64,000 nucleotides of DNA. Source: Variovorax boronicumulans. Lineage in GTDB: Bacteria > Pseudomonadota > Gammaproteobacteria > Burkholderiales > Burkholderiaceae_C. The stretch covers positions 62,001-126,000 of the forward strand of contig NZ_VEDO01000017.1 of the NCBI RefSeq assembly GCF_007677875.1. Direction: 5' to 3'. The position numbers and the translations under genes are program-made. Shown here piece after piece: positions 49,639 through 57,385 of the stretch. Positions within the stretch are counted from its first letter, which is position 1. Every line of letters begins with the position of its first letter. Under the pieces are notes generated by a model. It did not search any database. It worked only from the letters and a program-made list of their open reading frames with translations, and had not been told where the DNA came from.

Positions 49639-52600
49639 ATGCCCCTGCGCGCCTTCCACCCCGCCGTCGCGGCCTGGTTCCGCCAGACCTTCCGGCGCGC
49701 CACGCCGGCCCAGCGCGTGGCCTGGCCCAGCATCCGCGCCGGCCGCCACACGCTGGTGGCCGCGCCCACGGGGTCGGGCAAGACGCTGACGGCCTTCCTC
49801 GCGGCCTTGGACGATCTCGTGCGCCAGGGCCTGTCGCCGGCCGGCCTGGCCGACGGCACGCAGGTGGTCTACGTTTCGCCGCTCAAGGCGCTGTCCAACG
49901 ACATCGCGCTGAACCTCACGGCGCCGCTCGAAGGCATCCGCGCCGAACTCGCTGTGCGCGGCCAGCCCCAGCCGGCCATCCGCGTGGCCGTGCGCACGGG
50001 CGACACGCCGGCGCGCGAGCGCGCGCTGAGCATCCGCCAGCCGCCGCACATCCTGGTCACCACACCCGAATCGCTCTATGTGCTGCTGGGCTCGGGCTCC
50101 GGAAGGCGGCTGCTGGGCGGCGTGCGCACCGTCATCGTCGACGAGATCCACGCGCTGGCCGCCAACAAGCGCGGCAGCCACCTGGCGCTGTCGCTGGAGC
50201 GGCTGCAGCACCTGACCGGCCGGCCGCTCACGCGCATCGGCCTGTCCGCCACGCAAAAGCCCATCGAAGAAGTGGCACGCTTCCTGGTCGGCGCGGCAGC
50301 CGTCGATGCCCAGGGCCAGGCCGACTGCGCCATCGTCGACATCGGCTATGCCAAGCGCCGCGATCTCGCGCTGGAGCTGCCGCCCACGCCGCTGGCCGCC
50401 GTGATGTCGAACGCGCAGTGGGAGCAGGTCTACGGCCGCGTGGCCGAGCTCGCGCTCGCGCACCGTACCACGCTGGTCTTCGTCAACACGCGGCGCATGG
50501 CCGAACGCGCCACACGCCATCTGGCCGAGCGGCTCGGCAAGGAGGCCGTGGCCGCCCACCACGGCAGCCTGTCGCGCGACTTGCGGCTGGACGCCGAGCA
50601 GCGCCTGAAGCGCGGTGAACTCAAGCTGCTGGTGGCCACGGCCTCGCTGGAGCTGGGCCTGGACATCGGCGAGGTCGACCTGGTCTGCCAGCTCGGTTCG
50701 CCGCGTGCGATCTCCACCTTTCTGCAGCGCGCAGGCCGCTCCGGCCACGCCGTGGGCGGCGTGCCCAAGGCGCGGCTGTTCCCGCAGTCGCCGGGGGAGC
50801 TGCTGGAATGCGCGGCGCTGCTGGACTGCGTGCGCCGGGGCGAACTGGACACCTTGTCCATCGTGCCGCAGCCGCTGGACGTGCTCGCCCAGCAGATCGT
50901 GGCCGAGACCGCCTGCCAGGAGTGGCACGAGGACGCGCTCTACGCGCTGGTGCGCCGCGCCTGGCCCTACGCGGGCCTGCCGCGTGCCGACTTCGACGCC
51001 GTGGTGCGCATGCTGGCCGAAGGCACCAGCACGCGCCAGGGCCAGCGCGGCAGCTACGTGCACCGCGATGCCGTGCACCAGTTGCTGCGCGAGCGCAAAG
51101 GCGCGCGCATGACCGCACTGACCTCGGGCGGCACCATCCCCGACGCGGGCGACTACACCGTGCTGCTGGAACCGCAGGCCCAGGCCATCGGCAACGTCAA
51201 CGAGGACTTTGCGGTCGAGAGCCTGGCCGGCGATGTGTTCCAGCTCGGCAACACGAGCTACCGCATCCTCAAGATCGAGCCCGGCCGCGTGCGCGTGGAG
51301 GATGCCCAGGGCGCCGCGCCCAACATCCCGTTCTGGCTGGGCGAGGCGCCGGGCCGCAGCGATGCGCTGTCGCTGGGCGTTTCGCGCTTGCGCGCCGAAC
51401 TCGCGCAGCGCCTGCGGCCCGAACCGGCCGCAGCGCGCGACTGGCTGCAACAGGAGCTCGGACTCGACGAAGACGCCGCCCGGCAGTTGATCGATCCGCT
51501 GGACCGCGCGCTGGCCGTGCTGGGCGCGCTGCCCACGCAGCACTGCGTGGTGCTGGAGCGCTTCTTCGACGCCTCCGGCGGCATGCAGCTGGTGCTGCAC
51601 GCGCCCTTTGGCAGCCGCCTCAACCGTGCCTGGGGCCTGGCGCTGCGCAAGCGCTTTTGCCGCAGCTTCAACTTCGAGCTGCAGGCCGCGGCCACGGACG
51701 ACGCCATCGTGCTCTCGCTGTCGACCAGCCACAGCTTCCCGCTCGAGGAGGTCGCGCGCTATCTGCACCCGTCCACGGCCCTGGACGTGCTGGTGCAGGC
51801 CGTGCTGGACGCGCCGCTCTTCGGCGTGCGCTGGCGCTGGAACGCGACCACGGCGCTGGCGTTGCCGCGCTTCGCGGGCGGGCGCCGCGTGGCGCCGCAG
51901 CTGCAGCGCATGAAGTCCGAAGACCTGCTGGCCGCCGTGTTCCCCGACCAGGTGGCCTGCGCCGAGAACCTGCAGGGACCGCGCGAGGTGCCCGCCCACC
52001 CGCTCGTCGCGCAGACGCTGCGCGACTGCCTGCACGAGGCCATGGACAGCGCGGGCTGGCTGCGCGTGCTGCAGGGCCTGTTCGATGGCTCGGTGGCCGT
52101 GGTCGCGCGCGACCTGCCCGCGCCCTCGCCGCTGGCGGCCGAGGCCCTGAACGCCAAGCCCTACGCCTTCCTCGACGATGCGCCGCTGGAAGAGCGCCGC
52201 ACCCAGGCCGTGCAAAGCCGACGTTTCGCCGATCCCCAGAGCGGCGACGCGCTGGGCCAGCTCGACGCCGGCGCCATCGCCAGCGTGCGCGAGCAGGCCT
52301 GGCCGCAGGCGTGCACGGCCGACGAACTGCACGAGGCGCTGTGCGGCCTGGGTGTGCTGACCGATGCGGAAGTCGACAGCGCGGCGCACTGGCGCGGTCT
52401 GCTGGCGCAGCTGGTGAAGGCCGGACGGGCCACGCGGCTCGTCCTGGCCGATGGCGCGGCGCTGTGGGTTGCGGCCGAACGGCTGGCGCTGCTGCAGCAG
52501 CTGCATCCCGAAGGCCGGGCCATGCCTGCGCTGGCGCTGGTGCCGGCCAGCGAGGCCGCCGGCACGGACGAGGCCGCCACCGCCCTGCTGCGCATGCGCC

Positions 52601-53961
52601 TGTCGGGCCTGGGCCCGGTCACGGTGGCCCGGCTGGCGGACGACCTGCACCTTCCGCCCGTCACCGTGCAGGCCGCCCTGGCCGCGCTGCAGCGCGAGGG
52701 CTCGGCCATGGAGGGCATCTTCACGCCCGGCGCACCCGGCCCCGAATGGTGCGAGCGCCACCTGCTCGCGCGCATCCACCGCTACACGCTGCACCAGCTG
52801 CGGCGCGAGATCGAGCCCGTGGAGCCGCGCGACTTCATGCGCTTCCTGTTCGACTGGCAGCACGTGGGCGCGGCCAGCCGCATGCGTGGGCCCGAGGCAC
52901 TGGGCGGCCTGCTGGCACAGCTCGAGGGCTTCGAGGCGCCGGCCGCCGCCTGGGAGGCCGACCTGCTGCCCGCGCGGCTGGCCGACTACACGAGCGGCTG
53001 GCTCGACGACCTGACCACCGCGGGCCGCAGCCTCTGGGCACGCCTGCGCCCGGCCGACGCGGGTGGCCGCGGCGGCGGTGCCGTGGCCCTGCGCGCCGCG
53101 CCCATCGTGCTGCTGCCGCGCCGCCACGCCGGCATCTGGACGCAGCTGGCGCCCGCCGCGGCGGCCGACGCCCGGTGCAGTGGCCGCGCGCGCCGCGTGC
53201 TGGACTGGCTGGCCACGCACGGCGCCTCGTTTTTCGACGAGATCGAGACCGGCGCCCGGCTGCTGCCGGCCGAGCTCGAGGATGCGCTGGCCGAGCTCGT
53301 CGCCCGCGGCCAAGTGCACTGCGACAGCACGGCGGGCCTGCGCGCGCTGATGCTGCCGGCCGCCAAGCGCCATGCCAGTGCGCGCCGGCGCCGCGGCATG
53401 GCGCTGTTCGGCGTGCAGGACGCCGGCCGCTGGACCCTGGTGCGCCGCCCCGCGGCCGAGCCCACGGCCGCCGCGCAGGCCGAGGCGCTGGAGCATGTGG
53501 CCCAGGCCCTGCTGCGCCGCTACGGCGTGGTCTGCTGGAACCTGATGGAACGCGAGGCCCCGTGGCTGCCGCGCTGGCGCGAGCTGGTGCGGGTGTACCG
53601 GCGGCTGGAGGCACGCGGCGAATTGCGCGGTGGCCGCTTCATCGCTGGCGTCTCGGGTGAACAGTTTGCGCTGCCCGAGGCCATCGCCGCGCTGCGCCAG
53701 ACACGCCGCCAGGCGCATGACGGCCAGCTGGTCAGCCTGGCGGCCAGCGATCCGGCCAACCTGCTCGGCAGCATCCTGCCCGGCAGCCGCGTGCCGCGCC
53801 AGACCGGCGCGCGCGTGCTGTACCGCGACGGCCTGGCCATTGCGGTCTGGACGGCCGGCCGCATGGAGACGCTGATGACGCTCACCCCGGCCGAGCAGGC
53901 CGAAGCTGCACGCAGGCTGAGCCGCGTGCCGGGCCCGATGGCGATTCCGTCTCCCGTCTGA
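49639..53961 (+). CDS. lhr: Lhr-type DEAD/DEAH-box DNA/RNA helicase
   Basis: 1440 aa, within the range of long Lhr proteins (about 1500). Helicase motifs: Q-like TPAQRVAWPSIRAGRHTLVA, Walker A APTGSGKTLTAFLAALDD near residue 43, SPLKALSNDIALNL, TTPESLYVLL, DEIH box VIVDEIHALAANKRGSHLAL near 165, LSATQKPIEEVARFL, TLVFVNTRRMAERATRHL, AHHGSLSRDLRLDAEQRL, TASLELGLDIGEVDLVCQLG and FLQRAGRSGHAVGG. A winged-helix and beta-barrel core follows, then about 550 residues of Lhr C-terminal domain. It acts on DNA and RNA-DNA hybrids in repair. It overlaps no neighbour; no metallo-nuclease or ligase partner gene is next to it. Confidence 0.94.
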   Translation: MPLRAFHPAVAAWFRQTFRRATPAQRVAWPSIRAGRHTLVAAPTGSGKTLTAFLAALDDLVRQGLSPAGLADGTQVVYVSPLKALSNDIALNLTAPLEGIRAELAVRGQPQPAIRVAVRTGDTPARERALSIRQPPHILVTTPESLYVLLGSGSGRRLLGGVRTVIVDEIHALAANKRGSHLALSLERLQHLTGRPLTRIGLSATQKPIEEVARFLVGAAAVDAQGQADCAIVDIGYAKRRDLALELPPTPLAAVMSNAQWEQVYGRVAELALAHRTTLVFVNTRRMAERATRHLAERLGKEAVAAHHGSLSRDLRLDAEQRLKRGELKLLVATASLELGLDIGEVDLVCQLGSPRAISTFLQRAGRSGHAVGGVPKARLFPQSPGELLECAALLDCVRRGELDTLSIVPQPLDVLAQQIVAETACQEWHEDALYALVRRAWPYAGLPRADFDAVVRMLAEGTSTRQGQRGSYVHRDAVHQLLRERKGARMTALTSGGTIPDAGDYTVLLEPQAQAIGNVNEDFAVESLAGDVFQLGNTSYRILKIEPGRVRVEDAQGAAPNIPFWLGEAPGRSDALSLGVSRLRAELAQRLRPEPAAARDWLQQELGLDEDAARQLIDPLDRALAVLGALPTQHCVVLERFFDASGGMQLVLHAPFGSRLNRAWGLALRKRFCRSFNFELQAAATDDAIVLSLSTSHSFPLEEVARYLHPSTALDVLVQAVLDAPLFGVRWRWNATTALALPRFAGGRRVAPQLQRMKSEDLLAAVFPDQVACAENLQGPREVPAHPLVAQTLRDCLHEAMDSAGWLRVLQGLFDGSVAVVARDLPAPSPLAAEALNAKPYAFLDDAPLEERRTQAVQSRRFADPQSGDALGQLDAGAIASVREQAWPQACTADELHEALCGLGVLTDAEVDSAAHWRGLLAQLVKAGRATRLVLADGAALWVAAERLALLQQLHPEGRAMPALALVPASEAAGTDEAATALLRMRLSGLGPVTVARLADDLHLPPVTVQAALAALQREGSAMEGIFTPGAPGPEWCERHLLARIHRYTLHQLRREIEPVEPRDFMRFLFDWQHVGAASRMRGPEALGGLLAQLEGFEAPAAAWEADLLPARLADYTSGWLDDLTTAGRSLWARLRPADAGGRGGGAVALRAAPIVLLPRRHAGIWTQLAPAAAADARCSGRARRVLDWLATHGASFFDEIETGARLLPAELEDALAELVARGQVHCDSTAGLRALMLPAAKRHASARRRRGMALFGVQDAGRWTLVRRPAAEPTAAAQAEALEHVAQALLRRYGVVCWNLMEREAPWLPRWRELVRVYRRLEARGELRGGRFIAGVSGEQFALPEAIAALRQTRRQAHDGQLVSLAASDPANLLGSILPGSRVPRQTGARVLYRDGLAIAVWTAGRMETLMTLTPAEQAEAARRLSRVPGPMAIPSPV

Positions 53962-54053
53962 CGCGGCCATGCCACGGCGCGCTTTGCACCGCAGGGCGCA
54001 GAACCGAGAATCCGCCCGCGCGGTCGTCGGCACCGCATCCACCGGGTTCAAGC

Positions 54054-55751
54054 ATGGAAACTTCCGATGGCAGTCTCTGGCTCTACCGCCAACTCGCCGG
54101 CCTGCGCCGCCTGGACTACCGCGCCAAGATCCTGCTTCTGGCCTTTCTGGGCATCCATGTCCCACTGATCGCGCTGGCGCTCTGGTATGTGTTCCGCAGC
54201 TCGGGGGACTGGCTCATGCTGGTCGAAACACTGCTGGTCACGCTCGTGGCCACCTTGCTCGGCACGGCTGCCACGCTGCTGGCGCTGGGTCACATGCTGC
54301 GGCCCGTGGTGCTGACCTCGCGCGCACTGCGCGCGTTCCGCGAGGGCCGCCCGCATGCGGCACTGCCCGAGGGCTACACCGACGAGGTTGGCACGCTCAT
54401 GGCCGACGCCCAGCACACCCTGCAGGTGCTCAGTGCGGCACTGCACCGGCTGTCGTATATCGACGAGGCCTGCGACCTGCCCAACCGCCGGCACTTCGAG
54501 CAGCAGGTTGCCCAGCGTATCGCGAGCGGCCAGCCGGTGGTGGTGGCGGCCCTGCAATTCGACAACCTGCCGCGGATCACCCACACGCTGGACGTGCGCC
54601 ACGCAGAGGAGGCCATGCGTCAGATCGGTGCGCGGCTGCGCGAGCATGTGGCGTTTGGCGACCAGCTGTCGCGCATCGGAACGCGCGCCTTCGGCTGTCT
54701 GGTCGGCACTGGCGAAGGGGTTGCCGAGCGCGTGCGCGCGGGACTGGCCGACTGCGCGCAGGAATGTCCGGTGGGGGCCATCGTCGTCCATCCGATGCTG
54801 CACGCCGGGCTGGCCGCATACCCGGTCGACGCCACCCAGCCGGCCGCCCTCGTCGACGCGGCGATCTCGGCCGCCAGCCAGGCCAGCGCGCTGGCCCCGG
54901 TCGCGCTGCATTCGCCGCGGGCCCGCGAGACCGCACAGGAGCGCCTGCGGCTTGAACACGAGCTGCGCCGGGCGCTGCGGCACGACGAGTTCATACTGCA
55001 TTTCCAGCCGGTGGTGGACCTGCAGGCCAACCGCGTCATCGGTGCCGAGGCCTTGTTGCGCTGGAACCATCCAGAACACGGACTGCTGCTTCCGCAGGCC
55101 TTCATCGGCGCGGCGGAGGGCTCGGGCCTGATGGAGCCGCTCGGCCTGTGGGTGCTGCGACAGGCCTGCGCGCAGCTGCAGGAATGGAATGCCGGAGTCC
55201 TCCCGGGTTTTCGCCTCGCCATCAACGTTTCGGGCCGGCAGTTCCAGAATCCGGCCTTGCACCAGCTCGTGATGGACACGCTGGCGCAGTATCGGATCGC
55301 ACCGGACCAGATCGAGATCGAGTTGACCGAAACCGTCGCGACCGCCGACTACGCCCACACGCGCCGCGTGTTCACGCGACTGCGGGACGCCGGGATCCGC
55401 ATTGCCATCGACGACTTCGGCACCGGCTATGCCAGCATGAGCGCTCTGCGCACCCTGCCGTTCGACAAGCTCAAGATCGACCGGGAGTTCGTGAGCGGCG
55501 TGAACGGTCTGCAACAGAGCCAGGCCATCTGCAGCGCGCTGATTGCACTGGCCAAGGGCTTGGACCTGCAGGTCGTGGCCGAAGGTGCGGAAACCGCTCT
55601 GGAGGTGCGCGAACTTGCGCAGCGCGGCTGCCAGCTGTTCCAGGGCTACTACTTCGCCCAGCCAGTGCCGGCCGGCACGCTGGCGCAGAACTTGGCAGCG
55701 CAGAGCCACTGGGCACCCGTGTGTGCGCCAGCACACCAGCCGCTGCATTGA
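54054..55751 (+). CDS. Membrane c-di-GMP phosphodiesterase (degenerate GGDEF plus EAL)
   Basis: 565 aa. Two membrane helices (about 28-48 and 57-82), a short HAMP-like linker (MLRPVVLTSRALRAFREGRP), a GGDEF fold at 135-290 whose active loop reads RIGTRAFG instead of GGDEF and so cannot make c-di-GMP, and an EAL domain at 300-550. The EAL domain is complete: ALLRWNHPEHG preceded by GAEALL, NVSGRQF, IELTET, IAIDDFGTGYASM (metal-binding DD), KLKIDREFV and AEGAET. So it should hydrolyse c-di-GMP, with the dead GGDEF perhaps binding GTP. There is no periplasmic sensor between the helices (only about ten residues). It is a single-gene unit. Confidence 0.93.
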   Translation: METSDGSLWLYRQLAGLRRLDYRAKILLLAFLGIHVPLIALALWYVFRSSGDWLMLVETLLVTLVATLLGTAATLLALGHMLRPVVLTSRALRAFREGRPHAALPEGYTDEVGTLMADAQHTLQVLSAALHRLSYIDEACDLPNRRHFEQQVAQRIASGQPVVVAALQFDNLPRITHTLDVRHAEEAMRQIGARLREHVAFGDQLSRIGTRAFGCLVGTGEGVAERVRAGLADCAQECPVGAIVVHPMLHAGLAAYPVDATQPAALVDAAISAASQASALAPVALHSPRARETAQERLRLEHELRRALRHDEFILHFQPVVDLQANRVIGAEALLRWNHPEHGLLLPQAFIGAAEGSGLMEPLGLWVLRQACAQLQEWNAGVLPGFRLAINVSGRQFQNPALHQLVMDTLAQYRIAPDQIEIELTETVATADYAHTRRVFTRLRDAGIRIAIDDFGTGYASMSALRTLPFDKLKIDREFVSGVNGLQQSQAICSALIALAKGLDLQVVAEGAETALEVRELAQRGCQLFQGYYFAQPVPAGTLAQNLAAQSHWAPVCAPAHQPLH

Positions 55752-55928
55752 GGCGGCGCGCAGGACCGAAGACGAATCCGGTGCAACGTGCGGAGACGGC
55801 GCCGACCCGCCTTCGCTGGAGCCATTGCGGTGTGCGGCAGGAAGCGCGGCGGTTTGGCGGACCGGCGCGGGGCTGATCGGCGCGCAGGCCATGCGATGCC
55901 GGTCCCATGGTCGGCGGCTGTCGCGCAC
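55752..55928. other. Intergenic stretch after the EAL gene
   Basis: About 180 bases between the EAL stop and the csbD terminator. I see no convincing reading frame, promoter or terminator for the plus strand in it. Base composition stays GC-rich, and it may hold remnants of coding sequence. Confidence 0.3.
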
Positions 55929-55952
55929 AAAAAAAGCGGCCTCAGCCGCTTT
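55929..55952 (-). terminator. Intrinsic terminator of csbD
   Basis: AAAGCGGC (55933-55940), loop CTCA, GCCGCTTT (55945-55952). On the minus strand the stem is followed by TTTTTTT (55935-55929). It lies 28 bases past the stop of the csbD-like gene and is a textbook rho-independent terminator. Confidence 0.88.
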
Positions 55953-55979
55953 CTCCATGGCGCAGGGCCAAAGCCGGTG

Positions 55980-56165
55980 TCACGGCTTGTTGATCGCGTC
56001 CTTCACGGCTTCCCTGGTGTCGCCAACGGTCTTCTGGGTCTTGCCTTCGACCTGTTTCGCAATGCCCTTGGCTTCTTGTTCGCGGCTGCCGGTCATCTCG
56101 CCGACCTTCTCCTGCACCTTGCCGGCTGCATCCTTCAGCGCGCCCTTGACTTGATCGGAATTCAT
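55980..56165 (-). CDS. CsbD-family stress-response protein
   Basis: 61 aa, the usual size. MNSDQVKGALKDAAGKVQEK and VGEMTGSREQEAKGIAKQVE are the family repeats, lysine/glutamate-rich and helical, and ends KTVGDTREAVKDAINKP. The start ATG follows GAGGAACTGAGC, and an in-frame ATG 24 bases upstream is less well placed. CsbD proteins build up under general stress; the molecular role is unclear. It is a single-gene unit with a strong terminator. In the upstream DNA a GTCCTACAG (56308-56316) recalls the dyads before hemerythrin and cfa. The family assignment is clear. Confidence 0.93.
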   Translation of the reverse strand: MNSDQVKGALKDAAGKVQEKVGEMTGSREQEAKGIAKQVEGKTQKTVGDTREAVKDAINKP

Positions 56166-56502
56166 GCTCAGTTCCTCATGTTTGGCCACCTTGCGGCGGC
56201 GGGTTGTGAGGAGTTCATCGTAGGCCGGCAGGCGGGCCGAGCGGGACGGGGTCGGGCCCGTCTTGTCGTGAGCCGTCGCCTACGCACGCATGTGCACACG
56301 GCGCCACGTCCTACAGGGCCTTGCGACCGGGTCCCCGAGCTGCCTGCCAGCGGCGTCTGGGACCGCCAGTTTTCGGCCCGCACGTCGGGCATGAGCGCGC
56401 AAGACCGCCGACCGTGTCGCCTGTGGTTCTGGTTAGGCAGCGACCACTGGGTGCACCTCGTGGGTATGCCAAACAATGGGGCTGCATGTCGCCAAAAGCG
56501 AA
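56166..56502. other. Non-coding stretch between csbD and tRNA-Phe
   Basis: About 340 bases with no supportable gene. It must hold the csbD promoter, but no clean -35/-10 pair is visible on the minus strand. GTCCTACAG at 56308-56316 matches the dyads at 1633 and 11012 in nine of eleven bases. The right end is the tRNA terminator. Short open frames here lack ribosome binding sites and normal codon use. Confidence 0.5.
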
Positions 56503-56534
56503 AAGCCCTTGATCCGGCGACGAATCAAGGGCTT
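56491..56534 (-). terminator. Intrinsic terminator of tRNA-Phe
   Basis: AAGCCCTTGAT (56503-56513) and ATCAAGGGCTT (56524-56534) are a perfect 11-bp inverted repeat around ten bases. Read on the minus strand, it starts 7 bases after the tRNA 3' end and is followed by TTCGCTTTT. It clearly ends the tRNA transcript. Confidence 0.9.
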
Positions 56535-56541
56535 GGCAATG

Positions 56542-56617
56542 TGGTGGCCTGGGTCGGAATCGAACCAACGACACGCGGATTTTCAATCCGCTGCTCTACC
56601 AACTGAGCTACCGGGCC
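56542..56617 (-). tRNA. tRNA-Phe (anticodon GAA)
   Basis: 76 bases including an encoded CCA. Cloverleaf: 5' GGCCCGG, D-arm GCTC...GAGC, anticodon stem GCGGA/TCCGC with loop TTGAAAA, anticodon GAA at 56584-56582, T-arm GTTGG-TTCGATT-CCGAC, then CCAGGCC-A-CCA. The acceptor stem has one oddity: C5 faces A68 where beta-proteobacterial tRNA-Phe normally has C-G, a C-A mismatch. The gene has its own -10 box TATACT in the 20-base gap after the ntrX-like gene and a strong terminator after it. Confidence 0.95.
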
Positions 56618-56629
56618 GGGGAGCCTATG

Positions 56630-56635
56630 AGTATA
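56630..56635 (-). promoter_or_regulatory. tRNA-Phe promoter -10 box (TATACT)
   Basis: TATACT on the minus strand lies 12 bases before the tRNA 5' end, followed by a GC-rich discriminator GGCTCCCC typical of stringently controlled tRNA promoters. The -35 would fall in the end of the response-regulator gene, where only GGCAAA is seen. A GCGGCA/TGCCGC hairpin lies just upstream. Confidence 0.55.
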
Positions 56636-56637
56636 TA

Positions 56638-57342
56638 TCAAATTGCGGCACGTTTGCCGCGCGAGAGATCAACGCCCAATTGTTTGAGCTTGCGGTACAG
56701 GTGCGTGCGCTCCAGGCCGGTCTTCTCGGCGACGCGCGTCATCGAGCCGCCTTCCTGGGCCAGATGGAATTCGAAATAGGCCTTCTCGAAGCCATCGCGC
56801 GCTTCACGCAGGGGTTTGTCCAGCTCGAAGGTCTGGCGCGCCTGCGGGCCGCTGTCGGCCACGGCCATCGCGTGGGCATTGCCGGGCACGCCTGGCAGTG
56901 CCGCTGCATCGACCGGCTCGGACTTGGTCTCGACCACGCCCGGAATGGCCACACCCGGCAGCCCCGGCTTGCGCACGGCATTGCGGGCCAGCGCCTGCTC
57001 CACGGCCTTGAGCAGCTTTTGCAGCGTGATGGGCTTCTCGAGGAAGGAATGTGCGCCGATCTTGGTGGCTTCCACCGCGGTGTCGATCGTCGCGTGGCCG
57101 CTCATCATGATGACCGGCATGGTCAGTGTGCCGGCGCTCGACCACTCCTTGAGCAACGAAACCCCGTCGGTGTCGGGCATCCAGATGTCCAGCAGCACCA
57201 GGTCGGGGCGGCCACGTGCGCGGGCGGCGCGGGCCTGGGCCGCGTTCTCGGCCAGCTCGATGTTGTGGCCTTCGTCGTTGAGGATTTCGGAGAGCAGGTC
57301 CCGGATCCCCAGTTCGTCGTCGACCACCAGTATGTTTGCCAT
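56638..57342 (-). CDS. NtrX-like response regulator lacking the AAA+ domain
   Basis: 234 aa. Receiver at 1-120: LVVDDELGIRDLLSEILNDE, phospho-acceptor in LVLLDIWMPDTDG (about residue 53), IMMSGHATIDTAVEATKIGA and FLEKPITLQKLL; these are the NtrX/NtrC-type sequences. A linker rich in Pro/Val/Ala (120-165) then joins directly to a Fis-type HTH at 195-234 (FHLAQEGGSMTRVAEKTGLE, RTHLYRKLKQLGVDL). The sigma54-activating AAA+ domain of true NtrX is missing, so it cannot open sigma54 promoters. It follows the NtrY-like kinase by 43 bases and the pair surely works together. Confidence 0.92.
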   Translation of the reverse strand: MANILVVDDELGIRDLLSEILNDEGHNIELAENAAQARAARARGRPDLVLLDIWMPDTDGVSLLKEWSSAGTLTMPVIMMSGHATIDTAVEATKIGAHSFLEKPITLQKLLKAVEQALARNAVRKPGLPGVAIPGVVETKSEPVDAAALPGVPGNAHAMAVADSGPQARQTFELDKPLREARDGFEKAYFEFHLAQEGGSMTRVAEKTGLERTHLYRKLKQLGVDLSRGKRAAI

Positions 57343-57385
57343 TGTTCAGAAGAAGCGCAGTTGCCGTTTGCCGTCGAGCGGGCAG

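Noticed and set aside
49561-54165. Very long open frame (about 1530 codons) on the minus strand opposite lhr
   Set aside because: It is the mirror of a strongly supported helicase gene. High GC makes stop codons rare in antisense frames, and its translation is low-complexity Arg/Ala/Gly/His without domains.
56311-56586. Small reading frames in the csbD-tRNA gap
   Set aside because: They overlap the tRNA or its terminator, lack ribosome binding sites and have no coding bias.
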